Positions 33,950-44,529 of a stretch of 64,000 nucleotides of DNA are shown here, in pieces. Within the stretch, counting starts at the first letter, position 1. Each line of letters begins with the position of its first letter. The notes below the pieces were generated by a model. The model saw only the letters and a list, made by a program, of their open reading frames with translations. It did not search any database and was not told the DNA's origin. The stretch lies in assembly GCA_038501625.1 (NCBI GenBank), contig JAZAYU010000034.1, positions 5,306,467-5,370,466 on the forward strand. The letters are read 5' to 3'. A program made the translations under genes and the position numbers. The stretch comes from Corbicula japonica (Eukaryota; Mollusca; Bivalvia; Venerida; Cyrenidae).

Positions 33950-34098
33950 TGTGCCCAAGGTTATAAAACTGAGCATAGAAACCAGTCTCAAATCTCAAGC
34001 ATCTGATTGGCTGAAATGGCGACCAGTCGCCATTTCAGCCAATCAGATGCTTGAGATTTGAGACTGGTTTCCAATCTCGGCTTTATAACCTTGGGACC
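33950..34098. repeat. palindromic MITE, reference copy (about 149 bp)
   Basis: Nearly perfect palindrome. The ends are GTGCCCAAGGTTATAAAACT and the complementary GGCTTTATAACCTTGGGAC, and the centre is GGCGACCAGTCGCC. The arm includes CAAGCATCTGATTGGCTGAA. About 70-bp arms with a virtually absent loop would make a very stable hairpin as DNA cruciform or RNA. No TSD is visible. At least a dozen full or partial copies are in this window. Confidence 0.92.
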
Positions 34099-34347
34099 TG
34101 GTGTGTACTAGTTTTTCTGATTTTTTTTCATGTGTTATTTTGTGTTAGAACTGTATCAGAATCGCCGTTCTTTGTTAGCCGTTGCATTTTATCAAATAAT
34201 TATTACCTTTCATAATTAAAAACAAACAATATCTCAAGACACTACTAGTAAAGTGAAATCTATCTATTTAGACCATCACTGAGACTGGATAAAAGAGGTC
34301 TGAATAGTGGGGCGGTCTTGATGTGGGGGTAGAAAATATTGCAATAC

Positions 34348-34482
34348 TATATCAATATCACATCCTTCAGTGGGTGATAGAACGGAATGTTCACCCGAGA
34401 CAGGTAATGTCAACCGAGGCGTTAGCCGCGGTTAACATTACCTGTCAAGGGTGAACATAACGTTCTATCACCCACTGAAGGA
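34348..34482. repeat. hairpin head of a composite foldback repeat
   Basis: ATCACATCCTTCAGTGGGTG...AACGGAATGTTCACCC...GACAGGTAATG pairs with CATTACCTGTC...GGGTGAACAT...CACCCACTGAAGGATGTGAT. The arms are about 60 bp around CAACCGAGGCGTTAGCCGCG. Confidence 0.88.
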
Positions 34483-34497
34483 TGTGATATTTATTTT

Positions 34498-34765
34498 ATT
34501 ATACCGAACAAAATAATTCGGAAACTTTTACAAATTTATTCAACAATGATATTAACACAAAATAAAAAGTCCATTTAATCAATAAAACATTAATTCAACT
34601 GTCAGTAAACTCATTCATCAGCATGTGACGTCACATTACGCACGCGAGGGCCGATTCGTAATGTCAAGAGGGCGTATAGGTAATGTCAAGAGGGTAACAT
34701 TACGGATTGTCAGCATGTGACGTCACATTACGCTATAATAGTAAACTAATCACGTGAGGTATAAT
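34498..34765. repeat. segment with 23-bp direct repeats containing TGACGTCA
   Basis: CAGCATGTGACGTCACATTA occurs at about 34620 and again at about 34709, 89 bp apart. AATGTCAAGAGGG is also duplicated between them. ATTATACC (34498) and GGTATAAT (34758) bound the segment as a short inverted repeat. The layout parallels that at 42411-42811. Confidence 0.6.
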
Positions 34766-34914
34766 ACTGTAAAATGGGACATTGGAATAGTGGTCTTATC
34801 AGCGAGGTGGTCTTAATTTCGTAGTGGTCTTAATGAGTTAATGGGGGTTTTACTGTATGTATGCTTTAATAAAAAGTGAGTCAGATGTGTCCAAGTTTGT
34901 TTTCTGAGGTTCTA

Positions 34915-34920
34915 ATGTTT
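34915..34920. repeat. probable TSD, left
   Basis: ATGTTT immediately before the element at 34921; identical ATGTTT at 36889-36894. Confidence 0.6.
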
Positions 34921-36888
34921 CAGGGCGGGTAATCAAACTGCACCTTACCATGCATTTTGTAAACAAAAGTCCGCCATCTTGGATGAAAATTGGTAAGTTT
35001 TTTACTTTTGCTCATTTAATAAATAACTCGTAAAATTGATATATACCTAAGAACCTGCTACACATTTTTCCGAATCTTTCGGTACCTAGATGGAATATAT
35101 ACTCCAAGTGGAAAACAAGTTACCTCGGTCATGAAAACTGAATCGGCGAGAAATAAGCAAGAATTTTTAGGGTAAAGTGCAGGGAAATTTGTCATTTTGT
35201 ATGTTTTTCGCCAAGAAAGGTAGTTTTGTCTGTAATCACACGAAAAACTGAATTCCATTTTAAATTTCATGTCCCAAGACAATTTTTTTTGTCAAAGAAA
35301 ACACTATTTCGCAGCAAAACTAGCAAATATCCCTTATGGTAAAGTGCAGTTCTGAAAAATAAATGATAAAGTGCAGTTGACTTTTTTCCTAAACTAAACA
35401 TAAAATATCGCTGTAGTATTTCCCTGACTAATATGACCATATAAACACATGTCCGACACGTTATCAATTAAAGAAATAAAATGTAACATTTGGGAGACTC
35501 CTCAATATCAAATTCCGGCTTAAAACATGTATTGTTTTGATCCGCTCCTCTGAACTTTGGCTTGTTCAGTTGTCACCGGCCAACGAAAAAAACTCCCGGC
35601 TTGCGTATTTTTTTTATTTAATTCTTTTAGCTGGTACAAAAAATCGAATGTGTCAAAATAAAAAAGTAATATTGGCAGTAAAACAGCTATTGCTTTTACG
35701 GCCGGTGCCTGATTGTAAAAATATTCTTAATTAAACTTAACCATTAGATATTAAGGAAACCAACAGAGATAGTTTCATAAGTTGAAATTACCTGGAAATC
35801 GCTCTTTCATCTAGTTGAAAACACATAATTGATAGTATTTAGGTTCCATGTGTTTCAGATCATGAACAACTTATGTGAGCATTGTGGAGCGTCGTTTAAT
35901 ACACGTGCCGCAATGCGTGTTCATAGGAAGGCTATTCACCAGAAGGCTTATTCATACAGGTGCTGCGGTCAAGGTTTTAGGGATAAAACCGAACTGAGAA
36001 AACCTAGGTAAATAATGTCCATTTTAAAGTATTAAACACACAAAAGTGAAACGCGTAATGCAAAATCAAACATAATGACAATGTCGGATTCTTAATTAGA
36101 TATCAATGGGATCGAGTCCTGTAAGAAGCTTCTCTGAAGTTGATAATTTGTCGTTGGCGCAAATCCGTATTAACTGATCGGCAGTAAATACAAAATGCAC
36201 GTGCATTATCATCCCTTTCTGGCCTCCCATATTTTATTGTATTCCGCCATATTGTTTTGAATTGCAACAAATGCATTAAGTCAATATTAAGCCGGAATTT
36301 GATATTGAGGAGTCTCCCAAATGTTACATTTTATTTCTTTAATTGATTAAGTGTCGGACATGTGTTTATATGGTCATATTAGTCAGGGAAATACGACGGC
36401 GATGTTTTATGTTTAGTTTAGGAAAAAAGTCAACTGCACTTTATCATTTATTTTTCAGAACTGCACTTTACCATAAGGGATATTTGCTAGTTTTGCTGCG
36501 AAATAGTGTTTTCTTTGACAAAAAAGTTGTCTTGGGACATGAAATTTAAAATGGAATTCAGTTTTTCGTGTGATTACAGACAAAACTACCTTTCTAAGCG
36601 AAAAACATACAAAATGACAAATTTCCCTGCACTTTACCCTAAAAATTCTTGCTCATTTCTCGCCGATTCAGTTTCCATGACCGAGGTAACTAGTTTGCCA
36701 CTTGGAGTTTATATTCCATCTAGGTACCAAAGGATTCGGAAAAATGTGTAGCAGGTTCTTAGGTATATCTCAATTTTACGAGTTATTTATTAAATGAGTA
36801 AAAGTAAAAAACTTACAAATTTTCATCCAAGATGGCGGACTTTTGTTTACAAAATGCATGGTAAGGTGCAGTTTGATTACCCGCCCTG
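34921..36888. mobile_element. large foldback element (2.0 kb, 600-bp arms) enclosing a zinc-finger ORF
   Basis: CAGGGCGGGTAATCAAACTG starts the element and its exact complement ends it. The arms, 34921-35524 and 36287-36888, are inverted repeats of about 600 bp with high similarity. Mirror-image ORFs (35058-35467 on minus, 36343-36751 on plus) appear in both arms. ATGTTT flanks both ends. The CAGGG ends suggest a hAT-like foldback, although the visible TSD is 6 bp rather than 8. The 760-bp centre holds the C2H2 zinc-finger ORF at 35829-36011. Confidence 0.88.
35829..36011 (+). CDS. C2H2 zinc-finger ORF with exon-like borders, inside the foldback element
   Basis: 60-codon open frame. CEHCGASFNTRAAMRVHRKAIH is a perfect C-x2-C-x12-H-x4-H C2H2 finger with the usual Phe. 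It is followed by a degenerate second finger (YRCCGQGFRDKTELR). TGTTTCAG just before 35859 looks like a 3' splice site, and CCTAG|GTAAAT at 36007/36008 looks like a 5' splice site. The finger would therefore be a 149-nt internal exon (35859-36007) on the plus strand. It may be a fragment of an element-encoded or captured host zinc-finger gene. Expression and the exon call are inference; the finger motif is direct. Confidence 0.6.
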   Translation: MIVFRFHVFQIMNNLCEHCGASFNTRAAMRVHRKAIHQKAYSYRCCGQGFRDKTELRKPR

Positions 36889-36894
36889 ATGTTT
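36889..36894. repeat. probable TSD, right
   Basis: ATGTTT, identical to 34915-34920. Confidence 0.6.
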
Positions 36895-37120
36895 TCTGTA
36901 CCTGAATACTTGTTTCTTGAGAACAGCAGCTTGCTATTAAACAGAAACTAACTTCTAATTAAAATTATTTTGTTAAGACAATTATCCATTCATTATTATT
37001 GTTTTTTTAAGTATACTTATAGATAAAAGTCTTGTCCGGTATGGGTTTTCCTAATATTTTTTAAACACGTGAAGTTGAGACCTTGAAATTTTGCCTTCTT
37101 TATATCGCCTGTATTACAAA

Positions 37121-37272
37121 CTGTGCCCAAGGTTATAACACTGAGTTTGGAAACCAGTCTCAAATCTCAAGCATCTGATTGGCTGAAATGGCGACTGGTT
37201 GCCATTTCAGCCAATCAGATGCTTGAGATTTGAGACTGGTTTCCATGCTCAGTTTTATAACCTTCAGCCCTG
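37121..37272. repeat. palindromic MITE copy
   Basis: Full copy: CTGTGCCCAAGGTTATAACA ... GGCGACTGGTTGCC centre ... TTTTATAACCTTCAGCCCTG. Family described at 33950. Confidence 0.9.
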
Positions 37273-38320
37273 GTTTCTGAATTTTGGTTGTCATCTGAAT
37301 GCATATAAATGTCCTCTTTCCGTCGATACCAAATTTATGAGTAAGCGATAAGAACAATAAAGATACTGCAGTATTTGTAGACCGGACAAGACTTTTGTCC
37401 ATTAGCATATTATATAGCGATTTTTACATTCACGGTGTGGCATGATGTGGTCAAGGGTGTACATTATCACGTCACATCATTAAAATTAAAAAAATCATAA
37501 GAATTCTCATTACTTTCATTTTAAATTATTAATTATAAATAATAAGAAAATAACATTACACGTTTGAACCGTTGCTTAAAATATATATAATACAATAATT
37601 AAACGATTTGTAAACAAACAACTACTATTATCAGAATTTAGTCCGACCGTATGGATCACATGACAGTCATACGATGGCAATCATGTGAAAGTATTGTATA
37701 CCATACTACAATCTGATTAAAATCATTTCCTGAAAAACGCTACGCTAACATTTTGTTAGATCTGACTTTAGTGAGATTGTACCATACTATGTGCTAAAAT
37801 ATCTGTTTTGAGCGATTTTAAAAAAGACATGTTTATAAATTTCGTATACTTAGTAAAATTAAACTATACCCTAAGTCTAGTAAATTGCTCAAAGAATTTT
37901 ATGCAACTTTGAAAGATCAAATGATTGTGAAGCTAACATATCTAAAATAATATTATACCACATTTCCAGGACGTTTTCTTGCAATATCGCACTTACTCAT
38001 AGACAAGTGCATACATGTGTATCTGAAATGTCTTGTTACATGATTGTTTAGTATCGATAGTGTTTCACTTTAAGTGGTTATGGATAAGTAGACAGTCACG
38101 TGTCTTTTTATTGAAACAAAACTAGTCTCATAGCATTAATAATTGATTCTAATTTTATTCCAATGACTAATTTTCATACTGATATCAATATTGTAAAACT
38201 TATTAGTTTTAAATTACTTGTATGTCACGTGACTATCTGTACTCTAACAGGTCGCATGACCTTCTAGTTATTGGTAAGATACTGTTACAGTTAATTATCA
38301 GGTTTGATGGATGGTCTAAA
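37273..38320. other. intronic stretch, nothing recognised
   Basis: Only short hairpin-forming strings (for example CATGACAGTCATACGATGGC near 37660). No coding sequence is supported. Confidence 0.45.
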
Positions 38321-38325
38321 CAGTA

Positions 38326-38409
38326 CTGTGCCCAGTCACCATTTCAGCCAATCAGATGCTTGAGATTTGAGATTGGTTTCCAATTTCAGCTTTATAACCT
38401 CCAGTCCTG
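38326..38409. repeat. palindromic MITE, internally deleted
   Basis: CTGTGCCCAGTCACCATTTC joins one outer end directly to the centre, and only the right arm follows. Confidence 0.8.
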
Positions 38410-38779
38410 AACACCTTCCGTAAAGTACACATCCAACAATTACACTAGAATAAGCTGAACTTTATATCAGCATGACGATTTAAACAACTCAATTTACTAT
38501 AAACAATTAAAAACCAGACAAAGTTCATCAAGTTGACATTTGAAATATTTTAAGTGCACATGAATGAAGAAAATTAAATCAAAATGTTTTCATCTGCTTT
38601 TTTAACAAAAACTTCAGTGTTTTTTCCAAATATGGAGAACATATCTATCCATCACTAAAACATCAACTTTTTTAATCATGTAAAAAAACAAATAACTTTG
38701 TTGGAAAGCGGCTACTAGATTTCAATAGGTAACAAGCCCGTAGCGATAAGCATTTAAATATTTCAAGCAATATTTTAAT

Positions 38780-38931
38780 CTGTGTCTAAGGTTATAAAAC
38801 TGAGCATGGAAACCAGTCTCAAATCTCAAGCATCTGATTGGCTGAAATGGCGACCAGTCGCCATTTCAGCCAATCAGATCCTTGAGATTTGAGACTGGTT
38901 TCCAATCTCAGTTTTATAACCTTCATCCCTG
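38780..38931. repeat. palindromic MITE copy
   Basis: Full copy with intact GGCGACCAGTCGCC centre, 70 bp from the next copy at 39000. Confidence 0.9.
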
Positions 38932-38999
38932 AACATTACGTTAAAGTAGTTTGAAGGAGTGTTGGCTATCAGTGGTAGAACACAAGCTGGTATAATATC

Positions 39000-39076
39000 C
39001 GGACTGAAGGTTATAAAGCTGAGATTGGAAACCAGTCTCAAATCTTTCATGCTCAGTTTTATAACCTTGGGCACAG
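39000..39076. repeat. palindromic MITE, centre deleted
   Basis: It carries both outer ends (GGACTGAAGGTTATAAAGCT and TTTTATAACCTTGGGCACAG) and inner GAAACCAGTCTCAAATCTTT. The whole palindromic centre is missing, so only about 77 bp remain. Confidence 0.85.
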
Positions 39077-40120
39077 GTCTGCCAAAAATGATCATGCGTT
39101 TTCCAGTTACAGATAAATTTCGAGGCATATTATAACAAAATTTGCAAAACCATCCAAAACTGTCGATTTTCTGAACCTTAGTGACAATCAAGTAACAAAC
39201 TTTCTGCTGTCAAAACCTTAAATAGCAAGCCTCTTAATATTTTAAGAGGAGACCAAATCTTTTATATAATTATATACATTATAAAAACTAATCTTTAAAG
39301 TGTTTTTTTTACTGTTAAACCATTTATTAAGAACTAAAGCTGCGAATGCCCAACTTCTGTTTTTACAAATTTCTTACTATTAATGCTGACGTGATTAACC
39401 TTGTTTGAACACTGGGGGCAGCTGGGTTACTCGTACCCCTGTTTGGCAGCAAAAAATCATTTTTATGGGGATTTTGTCCAGCAAGTTTAAAACTATTGTG
39501 TAACTACCATATAATTGTCTCAAACGAACCCTCTATCTGGAAATATTGGCATCCGACCTTGAAGACGACGCTTTATCTTTCATATTTCTGATATAGAATG
39601 GTTTACGTGTGATATTGTGTATCTTTAATAAATATATCGAATCTATTTCACTCAGAAATATTATTATCCATGTTTAAAAACATTTTTAATACAAAATAAA
39701 ATATAATAATATTGTTTCCAAATTAATATTTCCATGGGTGTATTTTATTCGCCATAACTGACAAAATGTCAGAGTTGTTCACAAAAGCAAAAAACCTACA
39801 TGAATCTTAGTGTACTAAGTAAAAGATCCCTAAATACGTAAATAGCATTTTGAAACCATATCTCTATTTAGACACCTTTTTATTATCGATTGTATTTGTC
39901 TTAAATAAAATTAAATTATACAAATAAACATACCTATGTGACGCGTCATGACAAAGTACGGGTATGGCATATGACCACATATATAATCACAGCTCCTTTT
40001 CAGACCATGCAAGTTTGCAGTTTGATCAGGATAACTTATAGAAAAGTCTGTTAGCTCCATTTAATCATGGCGCATCACATATGTTTGATTTAAAACACGC
40101 CCTAAAAAGGAAAGCCATAC
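39077..40120. other. intronic stretch next to the TRPC exon, nothing recognised
   Basis: No repeat or coding signal apart from the short donor context at 40120. Confidence 0.5.
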
Positions 40121-40399
40121 CTCTAAGTGCTCGTTCTTGACAGCAAGTCGGAGTGCGGTGCGTCCCAAAGCATCTATGCAGTCAACATTGAGGTCAGAGT
40201 TTTCTGCCAGGAGCCGGCGAACAGTCGGGATATCACCGAATTCTGCTGCATGTAGAAATTCTTCCTCCACGTCCACAAGCTGTCGAATATGAACATTTCG
40301 GTATAATGAAAAAGTTTTAGTAATCGCGTCCAGCCTACTACTCAACTTTTGTCTTCGAACGCTTTTAAGCTTCTGGCCCTGGACACCATTCAACGACAT
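40121..40399 (-). CDS. TRPC: TRPC-like channel, coding exon 1 (N-terminus and first ankyrin repeat)
   Basis: ATG at 40397-40399 in an AAAATGT context, with an in-frame TAA nine bases upstream, so this is the natural start of this form. The exon encodes 93 residues. A basic N-terminal 30 residues is followed by [20 protein letters not shown] and [20 protein letters not shown]. These match the TRPC N-terminal ankyrin signature ([21 protein letters not shown]). The donor GTATGG lies just below 40121 in phase 0. An internal CAG at 40280-40282 could serve as an acceptor for other first exons, giving 40121-40279 (53 codons, phase 0). TRPC proteins are tetrameric calcium-permeable plasma-membrane channels gated downstream of phospholipase C. 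The ortholog is not assignable without the pore half. Confidence 0.92.
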
Positions 40400-42410
40400 T
40401 TTAACTTAATATCATTTAGTTTTCACTTTACATTTTGTGAGAGCCAGACATTAAACAATTGCAAGTTTTTTTAGCCATGTATGTTGACATCCGCATTCTT
40501 TTTATCACGTAAATGAACCAAAACGAACACTAAAACACAGCCTTCCATGATTAAGCATTACATAATTAAGACATCACTGAATCCAAAGCTACAACTTCAA
40601 GATCAAATCACAGTGCAGCGTCGTCAACATTGTCTCAACTCATTTCCACTCAAGAATTATAACTGGTTTCTCAAACACGACAGGTAATTCGTAAATCATC
40701 GTCAATTTTCTTGAAATCTTAATTATCTGACAATAGGAGACTATTTATTATCTACAAAGCTAAATCACTGCCATCATTTTTCAAAAATTTACATACAAAT
40801 ATGTTGATTTCATGGAAGCAATCGTTGAATTTCTAATAATCCGACCATTGTCACGAAATCAAAGAACAGTGTTAGTGAAACACAATGTAAGAGCCAATTA
40901 ACTAGCCATACTTCGCACTTAATTTATACTGCCTACACGCTTAATATTGGCTTTCATTCTATATGCAGCGTTTGCTTTTTTTCCAGAATAACATCTGTAT
41001 ATGTAAGTGAAAAGAGACCTGTGCATTTCTCTTTTGCGCACCTTTAATCTAAATAGTTAATAAGAAGTTTCGTAAACGGATTCATGTTTTAGCATATGGT
41101 ACAAAATTGACACAACCCTTCGAAAAAAAAACTGTTTAATTCCAAGAATTTAAGCACGGGTGACAAACATGCGATCTAATTTGAAACCTATCCTTAATAT
41201 TGTGAAGGCAATTATTCAAAAAAAAACTTAGCGCCAATGCGCCATAAATAAGCTATATATTGAACATAAGAGCGGAATGGTTTTCACACTCTGTAGGGTG
41301 AGGAGACAGGCCTGCTGCTGCTACTGCAACTACATCGTGTATAGGAAACTATAATAACTTTCTACGACGGACGGATATACGACGGAAAAATCTCCAAAAC
41401 AGTGTTTTAAATTTAACTTTCTATTCAGACGAGCTGAAAATTTTAAGCTTAAGCTTGTGAACTTATTTTTCAAGATAATTATCAACTTGCATTCAGACAG
41501 TATTGAATTGTGTTATGTCGCATGATGGATTGGTCTTGCCTAGCCACATTAGATATATATTCCAATGAATTAATTGCTGATGAGATCTGAAAATCGCATT
41601 GCATCTTTCAACACCTCTTTTAAACCGACTAATTGACATCGCAGAGTAATTATTCCAACTGTCAGATATAATGAATATGCGGTTCTTTTGGAACAACCTG
41701 GTTGCCATGAGACGAAACACAAGTCCTTCAGATAATTGCTTTCGACCTGTACTTTTACCTCTTGTTGTGCTTCGAAATGAAGAAACTGACATTTAAGCCT
41801 TATATGAAATCGTAAAAGCATTTAATACTACATAGAAAATAAGTGGAATGTTTAGCTATTTTTAAACTTGTCTTGCTCAACTTTTTGTTAATCTTTGGTG
41901 GGGAAGACAATATTTAGCTTAAGGTCACTAAGATGATAACGATTTTAAAAAAGCAGTTATGAATAATATTACTTAGAATCTCTGTTTTAACAAACTCTCA
42001 AGCTAAAGAAAGTTGGTGTCTAAACTGTTCGCTAAAGAGTTCGCAATACGACCACACAATTTTTGCCAAAAAAAACAACTATGGGTAAATCCGATAAATT
42101 GCCATTAAACATTTGCATTTGCCCTAATTCAGCCATAAACGTTCATTCAAAGGTAGAATTCCCTCTTAATCGGGTGCATGTATGCTAGGCAGCATAAATT
42201 AAACCCTAATTTAAAATTAAATTAAATATAGGGTCATCTCATTTGCACGGTTGTTATTTAATGTTTTTGTGTATAATGGGAACATATCACTAGATGTATA
42301 TCAAACATATATCATGTAGACTTGACAATGATGTGTGGTTAACTTTGCGTTAAGCAAACTTCGCGTAGCATATATTTATTCAGCATGTGCAGTTAAAACC
42401 AAAACCATCA
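40400..42410. other. upstream/intronic stretch, nothing recognised
   Basis: It probably includes the 5' UTR and promoter of the 40.4-kb start form, but no element is clear enough to call. The overlapping minus ORFs at 41493-41821 lack recognisable motifs. Confidence 0.45.
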
Positions 42411-42540
42411 TATTTGATTTGGGAACAGTTAATTTGTTGGCCCGAGATGGAGGGGATAGCTGTTGCCCGAGGCCGTAGGTTCAAAACGCTATCCCCGACA
42501 CCGAGGGACAACTGTTTGACTGTTCCCATATCACATATGA
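42411..42540. repeat. hairpin head of a composite foldback repeat, second example
   Basis: ATATTTGATTTGGGAACAGT pairs with ACTGTTCCCATATCACATAT. Inner GGGGATAGC and GCTATCCCC also pair around CCCGAGGCCGTAGG. The layout is like 34348-34482. Confidence 0.75.
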
Positions 42541-42550
42541 AATAACTGTT

Positions 42551-42811
42551 TTATTACCTGATCAATTCAATGGGGGAATCCTCTATGACTTTAGAGCGCG
42601 CGAGGGAAACAGCTAAAACTATTGACCGGTCAACAGTCCGCTCAACAAACCGCTTGCTTAAAGTGGGGAATCCTCTATGACGTCAGAGCACGCGAGGGAA
42701 ACAGTCTAAACTATTGACCGGTCAACTGTTCGCGAACGTGGACCTTTTAAGAATTTCAGAAAACAGTAAGAAATACCAAATTAAATTTTCATAAGGTATC
42801 AGGTAATAATA
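42551..42811. repeat. segment with duplicated GACGTCAGAGC-type unit
   Basis: A roughly 62-bp unit (GGGGAATCCTCTATGACTTT ... CTATTGACCGGTCAAC) occurs at about 42574 and 42664, 90 bp apart. TTATTACCTGAT (42551) and ATCAGGTAATAA (42798) bound the segment as a perfect 12-bp inverted repeat. Confidence 0.7.
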
Positions 42812-42824
42812 AATAATATGCCGT

Positions 42825-43050
42825 GTTGATGTGATGCGCAAGACCGAGAGTGTATCTGGCTTAGCAATCAGAAATCGTGAGTTCGAACTGAAATTTTCAA
42901 AAGCTTAGTGTTGTCGACCAAAACACCGATGGTTTACTTTAAAGAATGAGAATATCTTTGCGTGTATCGTTGCTATACTCAATGTACATCGAAGGACCAG
43001 GGACGCTCTTCGTAAAGAAAAAGGTTCGTACCCGGACCGGGATTCCCTTA
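42825..43050 (+). repeat. possible tRNA-derived SINE fragment
   Basis: GTGAGTTCGAACTGAA resembles a pol III B box preceded at plausible distance by GCGCAAGACCGAGAGT. GGACCAGGGACGCTCTTCGT and GGTTCGTACCCGG lie downstream. No second copy was found in the window, so this is tentative. Confidence 0.3.
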
Positions 43051-44442
43051 TTAAAGCACCCGTTAATGCGATACGTATAAGGAGGAGTAGGATGTAAACC
43101 TTCGAAAATCTTCGTTTTCCGAAGAAAAATTCTTGATTGTAGCTACTTTTTCTATGATGACACCCACAAGTAAATAAAGAGCTCTTCGATTCTTTGTCAA
43201 TGAATATTTAAGAGCACCCCAGGGATACCTTAGGCAAATATAATGATGACTGTCTCTGAGATAATTTCGCAGATTCTGAATAGCCAGGTATGAACAGACT
43301 GATCGATATACTAGTAATTGTTTGTCACTGAACAACGAGAGGACTGCTGATTTTCACAAACAATTAAGGCTCTGTTATGTGCGTCACCCCGGTGACATTT
43401 TATACAGAGGTCACATACTGTATGTTATCTTTAACTTTCACGTGCACGAAATTTCACTTGAAAGTCACGTCCTCTGGGTTTTAATTCTCACAACTATATT
43501 ATAAGACATACAGGTAATATCAAATGCTGAAATGTCACTGAGTTTTTAAATCGCGCATTTGCCCTAGTGCGAAACGGTAAGATTAAACCCTTAAAAAATC
43601 ATATAATACCACAATAATATAAATTTTAATTATATAATTATTGCCGACACAGGTGTTAACAACAATAATTGGAGTGTTGGCCTAAACTTATTTAGAAATC
43701 GTACTTCATTTAACAGGGCGTTTTTCCTTCTTTAGTAGAGGCCGTTTATGGGTGCCTCCCCTTAGAAAATTTCTTCAAAACCATTCAGTTTTCCCCAAAA
43801 AGTTACTTTAAATCCGGTTTTTTTCATTCCCCTTCAGAGAAAAATCATGCTATTTTCTCCAAAATGATAGGGCATGGGCCCCTTCCCCTGGCATCGAAAT
43901 AAAGCGTAGGGTACATGAAAAATGGTCGTACACACAATTTTTCTTGCTTCTTGCATGTTGTGTTACACTTAAATTGCTTGAATTTCATGTAAAGGACTGT
44001 CACATTTTTAAAAGATGAGTAAAAAACTAAAGCCTGTTACGTAATGTCAAAATTAAAGTAAATGCAGGAATGGTCTTGTCAAAAGTTAGACTTTGCAGCA
44101 TAGAAAAGTTTGTTTTTAAAGCTAACTGTATCAATACAAAGATTTTAAAATACTTCATGTTCTTTAACTTTGATTTGACTTGAAACGAAATCACTTTTGA
44201 CTTTAAACAATAGCAGATAATACTGTAAACAGTGTAAAGAATGGAATAATTCAGACGGAATACCGAGTTTACATGCATTATTTGATGAACGTCCCTCTTA
44301 CATAGGAAAATATGGATTTCTGCTAAAGAACTATACGTTGCAATCTTTAGGGTATATGTCAATCTGGCGTCCAAGATGCCGCCAAAATATTTTAAATTCT
44401 TGATTACCTTGTTCGTAAACTACAATAATAGCGGGAACTTAC
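43050..44442. other. stretch without a supported gene
   Basis: The ORFs at 43063-43504 and 44027-44374 show no recognisable domain, and no repeat pair was seen. Confidence 0.45.
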
Positions 44443-44529
44443 CGTTTTGGAGTCTGCACTCTGATTTGATATAAGGCTCATCCGGCTCGAACCATTACGT
44501 CTCCTCCAAAATTTCCCCTTGCTGGACAT
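44443..44529 (-). CDS. candidate alternative first exon of the TRPC-like gene
   Basis: The minus-strand frame starting at ATG 44527-44529 encodes 29 residues beginning MSSKGKFWRRRNGSS. It ends at a strong donor, ACG|GTAAGT, in phase 0. That phase joins in frame with the possible internal acceptor at 40279 of the TRPC exon 4.2 kb downstream. The frame is also open upstream to an ATG at 44649, so the start is uncertain. The basic, Ser-rich N-terminus has no recognised domain. It could instead belong to an unrelated gene. The donor and the phase are direct; the joining is inference. Confidence 0.4.

Larger units (their letters stand above)
8497..40120 (-). other. 31.6-kb first intron of the TRPC-like gene, filled with mobile elements
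   Basis: Exon 2 at 8496 and the exon at 40121 are phase compatible, and the ankyrin sequence reads continuously across the junction (NEHLE then VVEVLLEK). Everything between them is therefore intronic in this transcript. It contains the Polinton-like remnant, three LINE remnants, a hAT-like element, foldback elements and MITEs listed separately. I found no host coding exon on the minus strand in this interval. Confidence 0.8.

Noticed and set aside
35058..36751. Mirror-image ORFs 'MSWDMKFKMEFSFSCDYRQN' on both strands
   Set aside because: Same sequence in both arms of the foldback element, with no recognised domain. I could not distinguish old coding from coincidence, so they are not annotated as genes.
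44027..44374. 115-codon minus-strand ORF
   Set aside because: Hydrophobic and AT-rich with no recognisable family. The donor-like context seen at 44443 is not shared.
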